This document shows positions 34,794 through 43,502 of a stretch of 64,000 nt of DNA, piece after piece. The notes under the pieces were generated by a model. It searched no databases and was not told the origin of the DNA. It saw nothing but the letters and a program-made list of their open reading frames with translations. Source of the DNA: Fibrivirga algicola (GTDB lineage Bacteria > Bacteroidota > Bacteroidia > Cytophagales > Spirosomataceae); assembly GCF_011742925.1 (NCBI RefSeq), contig NZ_WAEL01000005.1, forward strand, positions 310,001-374,000, written 5' to 3'. Position numbers and translations under genes: made by a program. Numbering within the stretch: position 1 is the stretch's first letter; every line of letters begins with the position of its first letter.

Positions 34794-36005
34794 ATGAAAT
34801 TTATACGTACCTCCACACGCTGGTTTTCGCTGGTATTCGTTGCGCTGAACCTGACGAATTGTAAACCGGTAGACCCGATCGAAAGTCGGCCATCGGCTTT
34901 GGTTGGCAGTACACAGCTGGGTACGTTCACAAAAGCCCAACTCACGCAGCGAATTGCAGCATCCGGCATTGTCGATGCCCAGATTACTGCCTTTCTGGGG
35001 CTTCTGATTCAGCGCGACATTCAGGTATATCGCCTTACTTACAAGACGAAAAACACCGACGGAACCGACATCACGGCGTCGGGCGCATTGATTGTGCCGG
35101 TGGCTTTGGCTGCCGATGCGCCTTTCCCGATTGTGAGCCAGCAGCACGGTACCATCACCAGCGAAGCACAGGCCCCATCGAATTTTACCGATGCCAGCGA
35201 AGCCGCCACGATCGGGGCGCTGTTTGCGTCCAACGGCTACATTCTGTCGTGCCCCGATTACATTGGGTATGGCGAGTCGAAGAACGTCCCGCATCCGTAT
35301 CTGCACCGACAAACCGAAGCGTCGGCCAGCCTGGATATGCTGCGGGCAGCCCGTGAGTTTATCGAGAAAAGTAGCACGAAGTGGAACAACAAGGTCTTTC
35401 TGTCAGGCTATTCGCAGGGGGGGCATGCGACTATGTCGATGTTGAAAATGATAGAGGAGCAGTTTCCCGCCGAGTTCACCATTACCGCAACGACCTGCGG
35501 CGCAGGGCCCTACAATGTAGAAGGCTTCATGCGTGATCTGGTGACCACCACTACGCACGGCATTCCGGAATACAACGGTCTGTATGTGCGGGTGCTGCAA
35601 ACCTATAACCGCGTGTATGGCCTGAACCGGCCCATGAGCGCTTACTTCAAAGAGCCGTACGCCACTACGGTACAGGCCACCGGCGGGGCATCGTCGATCA
35701 ACGTGAGCATTAACCAAGCGTTTACCGATGCTTTCAAAGCAGGACTCACCAGTAACACCGACGCTACCTTCCTGACGGCCGTACGCGACAACAACGTGTA
35801 TGACTGGAAGCCTAAATCACCCCTGCAACTCTACCACGGTACCGCCGACAATCAGGTATTTTACCGTAACTCGACTGATGCCAAAGCGGCGATGGAAGCC
35901 CGTGGAGCTACTGTTGACCTGATCACCATCCCTGGTAAAGACCACGGTCCGGCTATCCAGGAATACCTCACCGGTACGTTCCAGTTCTTTAGCTCAAAGA
36001 AATAG
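34794..36005 (+). CDS. Secreted lipase-like alpha/beta-hydrolase lipoprotein
   Basis: 403 residues from ATG 34794. The signal MKFIRTSTRWFSLVFVALNLTNC gives a lipobox with Cys23. The nucleophile elbow is GYSQGGHA, the acid is probably in YHGTADNQVF and the histidine in GKDHGPA. The layout, with an early SGALIVP and a lid-like insertion after the nucleophile, fits the secretory lipase/DAP2-type group. It is probably anchored in the outer membrane. An in-frame start 21 codons earlier lies inside the palindrome. Substrate unknown. Confidence 0.85.
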   Translation: MKFIRTSTRWFSLVFVALNLTNCKPVDPIESRPSALVGSTQLGTFTKAQLTQRIAASGIVDAQITAFLGLLIQRDIQVYRLTYKTKNTDGTDITASGALIVPVALAADAPFPIVSQQHGTITSEAQAPSNFTDASEAATIGALFASNGYILSCPDYIGYGESKNVPHPYLHRQTEASASLDMLRAAREFIEKSSTKWNNKVFLSGYSQGGHATMSMLKMIEEQFPAEFTITATTCGAGPYNVEGFMRDLVTTTTHGIPEYNGLYVRVLQTYNRVYGLNRPMSAYFKEPYATTVQATGGASSINVSINQAFTDAFKAGLTSNTDATFLTAVRDNNVYDWKPKSPLQLYHGTADNQVFYRNSTDAKAAMEARGATVDLITIPGKDHGPAIQEYLTGTFQFFSSKK

Positions 36006-36093
36006 TAGTGATACGCGGACGTAAGGGATACGCAGAAAGAAGCCATTTAATGCCTTTTATGCGCAATATGATGAAAATCTGAGTTGTAGCTAC

Positions 36094-37296
36094 ATGTTCA
36101 AAGACAGGCGGCTGGCCCTTATTTTTCTGATTGTGTTGCTTGATGTGGTAGTTGGTTCAGCTACCGGGCCGGTTCGCCCCGAATTCGTAAAAAACCTGTC
36201 GAACCCGGAATGGTGGCTGTCGGTGGGCACGGCGCTCTTTTTGGGTGTTCAGCTTATCTCGGCTCCGCTGCTTGGTAAATTGTCTGATTCACTGGGGCGC
36301 AAGCCGCTGGTGTTTGTGTCGGCGGTAGGTACGTTGGCCGCCAACCTGTTACTGATTCCTATCAAAGCGGGTTTCTTCTTCGCTAACCGCATCAGCGATG
36401 GCCTCACCAACGGCATGTATGCGCTCATGCGCTCGTCGGTAACCGACCTGTCGCCCGATGAGGAACTGGCCAAAAACAGCGGCTACATCAGCACCCTGGT
36501 GTCGCTGGGCCACGTGTTTGGTCCGATGGTGGCGGGTATTGCCCTGTTTTTTGTGAGCAATAAAGCTGACCAGGCCAAACTGGTGGTCTGGGTGCTTATT
36601 GCGCTGAGTATTATAAACGTTGGCGTAGTGCTGTTCATGAGCGAAACCGCCAAACAGCGCAGCAAACTCGACTGGGGAGCGGTATGGCAGGAGGTAGGGG
36701 CTAACCTAAATGTTGTTAAGCTCTGGAAACGTCTCGCCGAGAAAGATGAAGCCCATCCTGGGTTTCGCTTCCTAACGATTCTCATGCTTCTGGCGACTCT
36801 GCAACTGGGCTACCAAACCTACTTTATCACGTATCTGGCCCTGAGTCCCCTGAAGTTCGATGCCCAGAAGATATCGTTCTTCTTTGTGTGCTTCGGCGGT
36901 CTAAGCGCGGTGAGCAACCTGCTCTATTTTAAGTACCTGGTCGACAAGCTGAATAAACGTGTAGTGCTGATAGTGCTCGCGTTTATTGGCGTAGGCATGC
37001 AGATCATCTATGCCAACATAGGTACGTCGCTACCCCTGCTCTACGCAACTGTGGCGGTCGATGCCTTGCTGGTATCGCTCATTAGTGGCCTGCTGAACGG
37101 CTTTCTGGCTAAGCTGACGTCCGACGAAGATCGGGGCGAACTATTCGGCCTCAATCAGGCCCTAACCGGCATTGCCAGCCTGACTACCACACTCGTTTAC
37201 GGCGGTTTGGCCACTATCAACCTGAACCTGCCCTTCTACTGGTTTGCCGCCAGTTTAGCCGTGCTGGGTACGTTGTGCTGGAAGCTGCCGGATTAG
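36094..37296 (+). CDS. MFS transporter
   Basis: 400 residues with about twelve membrane segments. The major facilitator motif A between segments 2 and 3 reads GKLSDSLGRKPL, and the arrangement up to FANRISDGLTNGMYALMRSSVTD matches the TetA-like drug/proton antiporter branch (TCR/Tet). A long polar loop at about residues 193-225 separates the halves. The substrate cannot be told from the sequence. It stands alone between a hydrolase and a convergent bestrophin gene. Confidence 0.85.
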   Translation: MFKDRRLALIFLIVLLDVVVGSATGPVRPEFVKNLSNPEWWLSVGTALFLGVQLISAPLLGKLSDSLGRKPLVFVSAVGTLAANLLLIPIKAGFFFANRISDGLTNGMYALMRSSVTDLSPDEELAKNSGYISTLVSLGHVFGPMVAGIALFFVSNKADQAKLVVWVLIALSIINVGVVLFMSETAKQRSKLDWGAVWQEVGANLNVVKLWKRLAEKDEAHPGFRFLTILMLLATLQLGYQTYFITYLALSPLKFDAQKISFFFVCFGGLSAVSNLLYFKYLVDKLNKRVVLIVLAFIGVGMQIIYANIGTSLPLLYATVAVDALLVSLISGLLNGFLAKLTSDEDRGELFGLNQALTGIASLTTTLVYGGLATINLNLPFYWFAASLAVLGTLCWKLPD

Positions 37297-37308
37297 ATTT
37301 CGGTTTGA

Positions 37309-37394
37309 CGTCTGCTGTTTGACGTTGCACTGCAAACAAGCCAGTTCGTGATTTAGCAACGCAACGACAACCATCAAACCACAAGCGGCAAACC
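37309..37394. repeat. Degenerate intergenic inverted repeat
   Basis: GGTTTGACG and GTTTGACGTTGC on the left face AGCAACGCAACGAC and ATCAAACC on the right. GACGTTGC near 37321 pairs with GCAACG near 37360. This is an imperfect member of the family seen at 13208, 18360 and 61806, between convergent genes. Confidence 0.55.
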
Positions 37395-38273
37395 CTAAAG
37401 AAGTTCTCCCACGGCGGTGCGGATACCGTTTGCCATTCGTTCGGTGGGGAGGTCGTTGGGGTCGGTGCCGAATGGGTCTTCGATTTCTTCGGCGATCAGT
37501 TCCAGGCTGGCTAGTACGTAGAACACGATCAGCACTACGGGTATGACCCAATAGTGCAGCGACAATACGTACCCGAGTGGTAGGGTGAGGCAATACAGCG
37601 CTACGAATTTTTTCAGAAACGACGAGTACGAATACGGGATCGGCGTGCTGTGAATGCGTTCGCAGATGCCGCAGATTTCGGTGAATGAGCTGAATTCGCC
37701 ATTGAGTACCAGCAGGTGTTCGGGTCGGAACGTACCCGACTGATACAGCTCGTCCATCTTGCTGAACAGACGCATGGCCACCTGATTCGGAACATGTTCG
37801 GCAGGTTTCAGGCTGGCGGGGTCGAAACCGGGGCAGGCAATAAGGTCATTGGCGTCGAAGTCGCCGCGCAGGTGATTCTTCAGCGCAAAGGCGTAGTTCG
37901 GAATCATAGCCCGGAAAAATGCCCGGCTATCCACATCGTCGGTGTTGATAATGTGGACAAGTTTCAGCGCCAGGTTACGCGAATTGTTGGTTAAGCTACC
38001 CCAGGCTTTGCGTCCTTCCCACCAGCGGTCGTAAGCAGTGTTGGTCCGAAAGACGAGCAGGGTCGAAATCACGAAGCCCAGTAGCGAGTGCATGATGGCA
38101 ATGTTCTTCAGGTCTGAATCGGGGCCCGGGTGCACGTATTCGATCACGACGTAGGCTACCAGGCTGCAATAAAGGGCCATGGCCAACAGTACTGGGGCCA
38201 GTTTCCGGGCGGTATCGCCTTTTCTGAAGGAAAGTATGTACCGAAGCCACTCTTTCGAATCGTAGTCAACCAT
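37395..38273 (-). CDS. Bestrophin-family channel protein
   Basis: 292 residues of the bestrophin/UPF0187 family. The conserved FRTNTAYDRWWEGRKAWGSL near residue 75 and DPFGTDPNDLPTE near the C-terminus are diagnostic; the latter matches the channel neck/C-terminal region. Membrane segments lie at about 25-45, 60-78, 215-235 and 240-262. Bacterial homologues form pentameric ion channels in the inner membrane. Ion selectivity cannot be read from the sequence. Confidence 0.9.
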   Translation of the reverse strand: MVDYDSKEWLRYILSFRKGDTARKLAPVLLAMALYCSLVAYVVIEYVHPGPDSDLKNIAIMHSLLGFVISTLLVFRTNTAYDRWWEGRKAWGSLTNNSRNLALKLVHIINTDDVDSRAFFRAMIPNYAFALKNHLRGDFDANDLIACPGFDPASLKPAEHVPNQVAMRLFSKMDELYQSGTFRPEHLLVLNGEFSSFTEICGICERIHSTPIPYSYSSFLKKFVALYCLTLPLGYVLSLHYWVIPVVLIVFYVLASLELIAEEIEDPFGTDPNDLPTERMANGIRTAVGELL

Positions 38274-38291
38274 GTGTTAAAAAGAAAGTGT

Positions 38292-38364
38292 GTAACACGG
38301 ACTTTAGTTGGGGACGCTCAGTCCGTAAGTGATTAACCGACCTACCGGCTAAAGTCCGCGTTAC
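38292..38364. repeat. Inverted repeat upstream of the bestrophin gene
   Basis: 16-bp arms (38292-38307 with 38349-38364, GTAACACGGACTTTAG) with one mismatch around a 41-nt middle. It lies just upstream of the bestrophin start and downstream of the GNAT gene on the same strand, so it may terminate the latter. Its arms and apex do not match the GTTGC family. Confidence 0.6.
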
Positions 38365-38435
38365 GTATTTACCTTACTGAACGTATCCAGGCATAAACGG
38401 CGGAGCGAACTCGTTCATAGCTGGCCTTTTTCGTG

Positions 38436-38954
38436 CTAAATTTCTTTCTCTAACTCAATAAACGCCAGGGGCTGCTTTGGCGTACCGAATCGTTCGGGAT
38501 CATCCGGGAAGGGGTGGGTGATACCGGTACGTCTATAACCACGTCGTTCGTACCAGGCCAGTAACTCGGTGCGTTGCGAAATGACGGTCATGGTGATGGC
38601 GCGGCAATGTCGATCGCGGGCATAGTCTTCAGCGGCTTCGAGTAACTGACGGCCAAGACCGCCTGCCTGTAACTCCGGTGAAACCGTGAGCATGCCCAAG
38701 TACAGCACGTCGTCTTTCTGCTCCAGATACACACAGCCCAGCAACTGGCCATCCTTAACGTACCTGAGGATGGTGGCATTGGGATTGGTAAACTGCTCGG
38801 CCAGCGATGCTTCGGTGGTCCGAATGCCATCCAGGAGATCGGCTTCGGTGGTCCAGCCTTTACGCGAGTTGTCGCCCCGGTAGGCACTATTCACCAATCG
38901 GTTCAGCGCCGGAATATCGGTGGGCGTGGCGGGGCTGATAAACGGATTATTCAT
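38436..38954 (-). CDS. GNAT-family acetyltransferase
   Basis: 172 residues. The GNAT acetyl-CoA loop is LQAGGLGRQLLEAAEDYA (R/Q-x-x-G-x-G/A pattern), preceded by the beta strands LYLGMLTVSPE and followed by LLAWYERRGYRRTG, the typical motif B. The acceptor is unknown. ATG 38954 was preferred to the in-frame ATG at 38969, since the latter overlaps the arm of a hairpin and adds only five residues. Confidence 0.85.
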   Translation of the reverse strand: MNNPFISPATPTDIPALNRLVNSAYRGDNSRKGWTTEADLLDGIRTTEASLAEQFTNPNATILRYVKDGQLLGCVYLEQKDDVLYLGMLTVSPELQAGGLGRQLLEAAEDYARDRHCRAITMTVISQRTELLAWYERRGYRRTGITHPFPDDPERFGTPKQPLAFIELEKEI

Positions 38955-38965
38955 GGGAGTAAAAG

Positions 38966-39008
38966 GCATCAGGCCCGCATCGTCTGTACGACGCCACGGG
39001 CCTGATGC
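38966..39008. terminator. Hairpin between two minus-strand genes
   Basis: Perfect 12-bp arms (38966-38977 with 38997-39008, GCATCAGGCCCG) with a 19-nt loop that itself contains CGTCTGTACGACG. It lies between the upstream membrane-anchored protein gene and the GNAT gene on the same strand. Confidence 0.65.
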
Positions 39009-39029
39009 ACACTGCTTGACTGTTGTAAC

Positions 39030-39536
39030 TTAGAGCGTGTCGGTAGCGGTTGGAGCTACTGGCGGCGGTGGCGTCGCCTGCTGCTGAGGCTGCACCTGCT
39101 GCTGTTGCTGCGGCTGCATTTGTTGTCCCTGTTGTGGATACTGCTGCCCTGGGAAACCATACTGGCCGGGTGCCTGGCCGATCATTTCCACATTGGTAAT
39201 GTAGTATTTGGTGTCGCCATTCCAGGGAAGGCGGAGGATTTTTTCTTCGTAATGCAGGGTAACGCGCTGTCCCGATTTCACCGCGTCGGTGATCTGCTTG
39301 GCAATGGCATCATCCTTCACCGAGAAATCAAAAAACTGGGGAGTCAGCGATCCGGTTTCGCCCGAGAAGCCACCTACATTCAATACGCCTTCATACGTTT
39401 TGAAGAGATACCCACGGCGGCTGAACTTCGAAATAGTGCCGGCTCGCTCGCCATCCGAGAAGCTCCAGCCAGTCAGAAGGTACAAGACGCCGAAAACCAG
39501 CAGGACAAAAACAAGCAGGTACGTGAAAAAGCGCAT
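39030..39536 (-). CDS. Membrane-anchored protein with Gln-rich tail
   Basis: 168 residues. A single N-terminal membrane segment (residues 4-24) is followed by a short beta-type domain (FSRRGYLFKTYEGVLNVGG, FDFSVKDDAIAKQI, VTLHYEEKILRLPWNGDTKYYITNVE). The end, from about 122, is low complexity with many Gln and Pro. I recognise the core as a conserved small family of Cytophagales that is often mislabelled in databases; it has no enzyme motif. Function unknown. Confidence 0.65.
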   Translation of the reverse strand: MRFFTYLLVFVLLVFGVLYLLTGWSFSDGERAGTISKFSRRGYLFKTYEGVLNVGGFSGETGSLTPQFFDFSVKDDAIAKQITDAVKSGQRVTLHYEEKILRLPWNGDTKYYITNVEMIGQAPGQYGFPGQQYPQQGQQMQPQQQQQVQPQQQATPPPPVAPTATDTL

Positions 39537-39649
39537 ATGCGGTAGTGGTTAGATGTTGCCCACAAAACAACAACAATTTCAGACATTGTGGTAGAGGCCT
39601 AACAAGAACCCTAACTTCAGGGTTTGAAAATAACCTAAACAGTTTCCCT

Positions 39650-40294
39650 GTGAATCACCTCTTTCCGTATATCGATCGTACGCTGATCCACCCGAACGTG
39701 ACCATCACGGAGCAATACAACGCTATCGACGAGGTGAATCAGCTGGGGTTAGCGGGGCTGGTGGTGGCTCCATTCTGGGTAAAAAAACACCGCCGTGAAC
39801 TTGGCGATACGCATCCCGCCACGCTCACCGCCGTCATTGGCTACCCCTATGGATATCAGCGCACCGAGGTAAAGCAACAGGAGCTGGAACTGGCCCTGGC
39901 CGATGGCGCCAATGCCATTGAGGTTGTACTCAACACGTCGGCTCTGTTCTCGCCCACGTCGGTCTGGCTCAAAATCGAACTGGTCAAGCTGGTGGCTGCT
40001 GCGCACGCCCGCGAAGTGCCGCTGACTGTTGTGCTGGAGTCGGGCCTGCTGGATGATGAGCAACTGCTGAAGCTGATCAAAACGGCCACCGACGCCGGTA
40101 CCGATGGCCTGAAAGACGCAACTGGTGTTCCATTGGCAGGTACGTTGCAGCCCACTTTCTCCCTGAAAAAAGCCCTGGACTTTCGGGCCAGCGTATCTCG
40201 TTCGGTAACCGTCACCATTGCTGCTGATGGTGCCACTGAGCAGGAACTGGAAGCCCTCGTTGCCGCCGGAGTTACTCGGTTAGCGATCAGATAA
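39650..40294 (+). CDS. DeoC-like aldolase, divergent
   Basis: 214 residues starting at GTG 39650 (VNHLFPYIDRTLIHP); there is no ATG near the conserved start, and a longer GTG reading at 39545 adds unconserved sequence. The TIM-barrel aldolase family is shown by the N-terminal IDRTL and the Schiff-base Lys155 in GLKDATGV. The second catalytic lysine of DERA (Lys201 in E. coli, K-P/A-x-G-G) is replaced in VTVTIAADGATEQEL, and the Asp of the first active-site strand is Glu (IEVVLN). It may be a DERA with altered activity or a relative acting on another substrate. Confidence 0.75.
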   Translation: MNHLFPYIDRTLIHPNVTITEQYNAIDEVNQLGLAGLVVAPFWVKKHRRELGDTHPATLTAVIGYPYGYQRTEVKQQELELALADGANAIEVVLNTSALFSPTSVWLKIELVKLVAAAHAREVPLTVVLESGLLDDEQLLKLIKTATDAGTDGLKDATGVPLAGTLQPTFSLKKALDFRASVSRSVTVTIAADGATEQELEALVAAGVTRLAIR

Positions 40295-40349
40295 AGGGCC
40301 GGTTTCGACGCCTAAAAGTTAATACCTGACACTTTTTTCATTCATCCAC

Positions 40350-40377
40350 GCAACCTGACGTGTATACCTCTCCGTAC
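40350..40377 (+). promoter_or_regulatory. Possible ECF-type promoter of the redox cluster
   Basis: GCAACC at 40350-40355, 17 nt, then CGTAC. AAC and CGTA elements about 16-17 nt apart are typical of ECF promoters. It differs from the GTTACAACC...GTC sites, so it might be read by the other ECF factor (41359). Only one copy was seen, so support is weak. Confidence 0.3.
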
Positions 40378-40432
40378 TGCCTACTGAACCGGTTCAACTG
40401 TTCGATTTCTCACTCTACTCAGTTGAAGCACT

Positions 40433-41269
40433 ATGCAGTATATTTCGAGAACCTTCCGGCTAATTGGTTTCGCTCTGGCGATAACAGGTGTTCTATCGGG
40501 TTGTCACACGAATGACACCGCCACTACACCACAGCCAGACATTCAGCTCAACACCACCTCGCTTGGGAGTGTATTAACCGACCAGTCGGGTAAGACGCTT
40601 TACTTTTTTGCGGCCGATGCAAGCGGTAAATCAGCTTGCTCAGGTACGTGCCTTGATGCCTGGCCTGTATTTTATAAAGAAACGCCTACGTTGAGTACGA
40701 GTCTGACCGCGGCTGATTTTACTACCATCACCCGTGCTGATGGTAGCAAGCAAACGGCTTTCCGGGGCTGGCCGTTGTATAGCTATAAAAGCGACAGTAA
40801 AGCTGGTGATGTATTGGGCGATAATGTGGGGAAAGCCTGGTATGTAGCAAAACCAGATTATTCGATTATGATTGGCTCTGGTCAGTTGGTTGGTAACGAC
40901 GGCAAATCGTACACGAAGACGTATACAGAAGGTACGGGTACAACCCTTTACCTGACAGACGGCCTGGGCAAAACGCTGTATGCCTTTGCCAATGACAAAC
41001 GGGGTAAGAATAACTACACCAAAGAGGATTTTAGTAATAATGCTACCTGGCCCTTGTTCGAAGACGCAATCAAATCGCTGCCATCGGTGCTAAAAGCAGC
41101 TGATTTTGCTACTACCACGGCCGCCGGGCATACGCAGGTGACCTACAAGGGCTGGCCGTTGTATTATTTTGGACCCGATGCCGGCATCCGTGGAAATACG
41201 AAGGGCGTGAGTGTGCCTAAACCAGGGATTTGGCCTATTGTCTACACCGATTCTCCTGATGCTCCCTGA
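40433..41269 (+). CDS. Lipoprotein with two YxFxxD repeats
   Basis: 278 residues. The signal ends in VLSGC (lipobox). Two copies of the secreted 'Yx(FWY)xxD' repeat follow: LYFFAAD with CSGTCLDAWPVF and GWPLYSYK in the first, LYAFAND with ATWPLFED and GWPLYYFG in the second. The paired Cys in CSGTC are kept only in the first copy. The family (COG4315) is found in the envelope near redox proteins; its role is not established. It lies 90 bp before the ECF sigma gene and appears to open the redox cluster. Confidence 0.85.
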   Translation: MQYISRTFRLIGFALAITGVLSGCHTNDTATTPQPDIQLNTTSLGSVLTDQSGKTLYFFAADASGKSACSGTCLDAWPVFYKETPTLSTSLTAADFTTITRADGSKQTAFRGWPLYSYKSDSKAGDVLGDNVGKAWYVAKPDYSIMIGSGQLVGNDGKSYTKTYTEGTGTTLYLTDGLGKTLYAFANDKRGKNNYTKEDFSNNATWPLFEDAIKSLPSVLKAADFATTTAAGHTQVTYKGWPLYYFGPDAGIRGNTKGVSVPKPGIWPIVYTDSPDAP

Positions 41270-41358
41270 TTAACTTTGCTGGCGGCTGGCTTCTCACCAA
41301 CCAGCCGCCAGTAATTAGCGGTTTGGTAACCAGCCTGTTGTACCCTTAAAAGACGTTT

Positions 41359-41934
41359 ATGGCGCAAACGCCTCAGATATTGCCCCTTTCCGACCTGCTG
41401 GCAGGTTGTCTGCGCCATCACCGACGTAGTCAGGAGGTGCTATACCGGCAATTCTACGGCTATGCGATGGGTATCTGTCTGCGCTATACGCAAACGCCAG
41501 AAGAGGCCGTAGAAGTATTAAACGACGGTTTCTTGAAAGTATTCACGAAACTAAATCAGTATGACCCAATGCAACCATTCAAACCCTGGCTGCGACGGAT
41601 CCTGATTAATACGGCTACCGATTATTACCGGCAGGCTGTACCGCACTATTATCAGAAAGATATTGAGGCGGCCGGGCATGAGAAAAGCCAGGAGGCCGAT
41701 GTGTTGAGTACAATGGAATACGAGTACCTGTTGACACTGGTGAAACAGCTTACGCCTGCCTACCGAATCGTGTTTAACCTATACGCCATTGATGGCTTTA
41801 GTCACGATGAAATTGCTACCCAACTGGGTATTTCGGTAGGTACGTCCAAGTCAAATCTGGCGAGGGCGCGCGAAAATCTTCGCCAGATGTTGCAAAAAAA
41901 AACGAACGATGAGTATGGAAGATTGGCCCGATGA
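41359..41934 (+). CDS. ECF RNA polymerase sigma factor (first)
   Basis: 191 residues with sigma region 2 (LYRQFYGYAMGICLRYTQTPEEAVEVLNDGFLKVF in two pieces around residues 29-63; core motif DGFLKVF) and region 4 (LTPAYRIVFNLYAIDGFSHDEIA, with the helix-turn-helix in GISVGTSKSNLARA). The group is the Bacteroidota ECF type with Phe-Lys-Pro-Trp-Leu (FKPWLRRI) between them. It overlaps the next gene, a trans-envelope anti-sigma candidate, by 26 bp, a usual arrangement for a sigma/anti-sigma pair. Confidence 0.93.
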   Translation: MAQTPQILPLSDLLAGCLRHHRRSQEVLYRQFYGYAMGICLRYTQTPEEAVEVLNDGFLKVFTKLNQYDPMQPFKPWLRRILINTATDYYRQAVPHYYQKDIEAAGHEKSQEADVLSTMEYEYLLTLVKQLTPAYRIVFNLYAIDGFSHDEIATQLGISVGTSKSNLARARENLRQMLQKKTNDEYGRLAR

Positions 41935-43447
41935 CCATCTGGACGAGCTCTTCAGAAAATCGGCTGAAGAACATAACGTCCCCTTTAACCCCGACGACTG
42001 GGCCGATATGAGTCGGCGGTTAGATGAACACGACCGGCATTCCCTGTTCGACCGGATTAGCCGGTGGGGGGGGATCGGCGCTGTACTGCTGTTGTTGCTG
42101 GCTGGTTTGGGTTGGTTCACCTACGAGCGCCTGCCTGAAAAGGGTAATCTCGCCGGTGGTAATCAATCCGGTGCTCGCCAAGTGGTCGCCCAGGGACCAC
42201 AACGAACTACTACGAAGTCGGCCGTAGGGCTGGGTGAAAAGGCGACGGAGTCAGCAGATAAGGCTGTAGCATTATCTGCCGGGAAGGCGACTGCATCCAC
42301 AAAGCAGGACCATGTTCCTGATGCGCCAATAAACGATTTACCTACAGCGGGTAACCCGGAAAGCCAACGTGCTACGTCTATAGTAAGTACCCCCGCCGGA
42401 CGGGAAACAACAAACGCGAATGCGCCTGACGCCGCACGCAGGGTGGCTGATCGGGCAACAGTAAAACAGCTCAGGCACCGTATGGCCTTAAGCAAAAGGC
42501 GGCTGGTAGCAGAAAACACAGTGACGAAACCTATGATGAAGGCATCAGGTATGTTGCCAGCCGGTCTGTTGGGTAACTCCCTGCGGGTTGCGGCTTCGGC
42601 TGGCGATTTGCCTGACACCAGAGGAAGGCAACCTGTTGACCCGCTTGCCGACAATACCGACCAGCTACTAGCCGCTACGGACGTTGCTGATGCCACCGGA
42701 CAGTGGATGCCCGTGCTTATGCCTGCCACGAGCTTGAGTGGCGTGGTGCAGCAGGTTCGTCCACTGGCAGAACCGACCTGGGTGGCGCCAACAGCCGATG
42801 CTCCGGTTCGGCGGCCTCCGCCCCGGCTAACGGGCCTGAGTGTGATGCTGTTTGCCTCACCCGATCTGAGTGGCATTGGTCTTGAAAATTTTGAACGACC
42901 CGGTAGTAATGCCGGTTTGTCGGTTCAGTACCAACTCACCGATCGGTTGAGCGTGACTGCCGGGGCCATGTACAGTACAAAACGGTATCAGACCTACGCC
43001 AGTGAGTATGTATGGCCCAGCTACATGAACATGGACGTATGGCCGGAAGAGATTGCCGGGGTTTGCAAAATGGTCGACGTGCCGCTGAATGTTCGTTATG
43101 ACTGGCTGCTGCGGCCCCGTGGCGATGGGCGGGCCCCTGCCCGCTGGTTTGCCAGTGCAGGGCTCACCAGCTATTTTATTCAACACGAAGTATACAGCTA
43201 CGAATACGCGAACCCGGCCGATACCAAGATCAAGTACTGGGGCTGGGATAATAAGAAAGCCGGGCGCGCGGGTGGTTCGTTTGGTTTCAGTAATTTGAAT
43301 ATATCAGTAGGCTACGAGCGGCCCATCACCCATCGACTATCGTGGCAGGTGGAGCCATTTGTAAAAATACCCTTGAAACAGGTAGGGTATTTCAAGGTCA
43401 GGTTGCTCAGCACCGGCGCATTCGTTGGGCTGCGTTACCGGCTGTAA
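41909..43447 (+). CDS. Trans-envelope anti-sigma barrel (Dma-like), first
   Basis: 512 residues with no signal peptide. Residues 1-50 are cytosolic and hold LDELFRKSAEE and FNPDDWADMSRRLDEH, a short motif shared in form with the second locus. One membrane segment lies at 54-71 (GIGAVLLLLLAGLGWF). An Ala/Thr/Ser-rich linker of about 230 residues follows. From about 305, beta strands (LSVMLFASPD, SVQYQLTDRLSVTAGAMYST) end in FVGLRYRL, as in outer-membrane barrels. One chain thus seems to span inner membrane, periplasm and outer membrane. This layout matches the dual membrane-spanning anti-sigma (Dma) proteins described in Bacteroides. It overlaps the ECF gene. Confidence 0.75.
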   Translation: MSMEDWPDDHLDELFRKSAEEHNVPFNPDDWADMSRRLDEHDRHSLFDRISRWGGIGAVLLLLLAGLGWFTYERLPEKGNLAGGNQSGARQVVAQGPQRTTTKSAVGLGEKATESADKAVALSAGKATASTKQDHVPDAPINDLPTAGNPESQRATSIVSTPAGRETTNANAPDAARRVADRATVKQLRHRMALSKRRLVAENTVTKPMMKASGMLPAGLLGNSLRVAASAGDLPDTRGRQPVDPLADNTDQLLAATDVADATGQWMPVLMPATSLSGVVQQVRPLAEPTWVAPTADAPVRRPPPRLTGLSVMLFASPDLSGIGLENFERPGSNAGLSVQYQLTDRLSVTAGAMYSTKRYQTYASEYVWPSYMNMDVWPEEIAGVCKMVDVPLNVRYDWLLRPRGDGRAPARWFASAGLTSYFIQHEVYSYEYANPADTKIKYWGWDNKKAGRAGGSFGFSNLNISVGYERPITHRLSWQVEPFVKIPLKQVGYFKVRLLSTGAFVGLRYRL

Positions 43448-43502
43448 TACCTTGAAAAGTCGCGTATTAACTCTCAACAGTTCATTTATTCAACATACAA
43501 AC

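Noticed and set aside
39010-39030. GTTACAAC on the minus strand near 39025 as an ECF promoter
   Set aside because: The ninth base differs, the GTC is not at 17 nt, and it lies beside the end of a gene rather than before a start.
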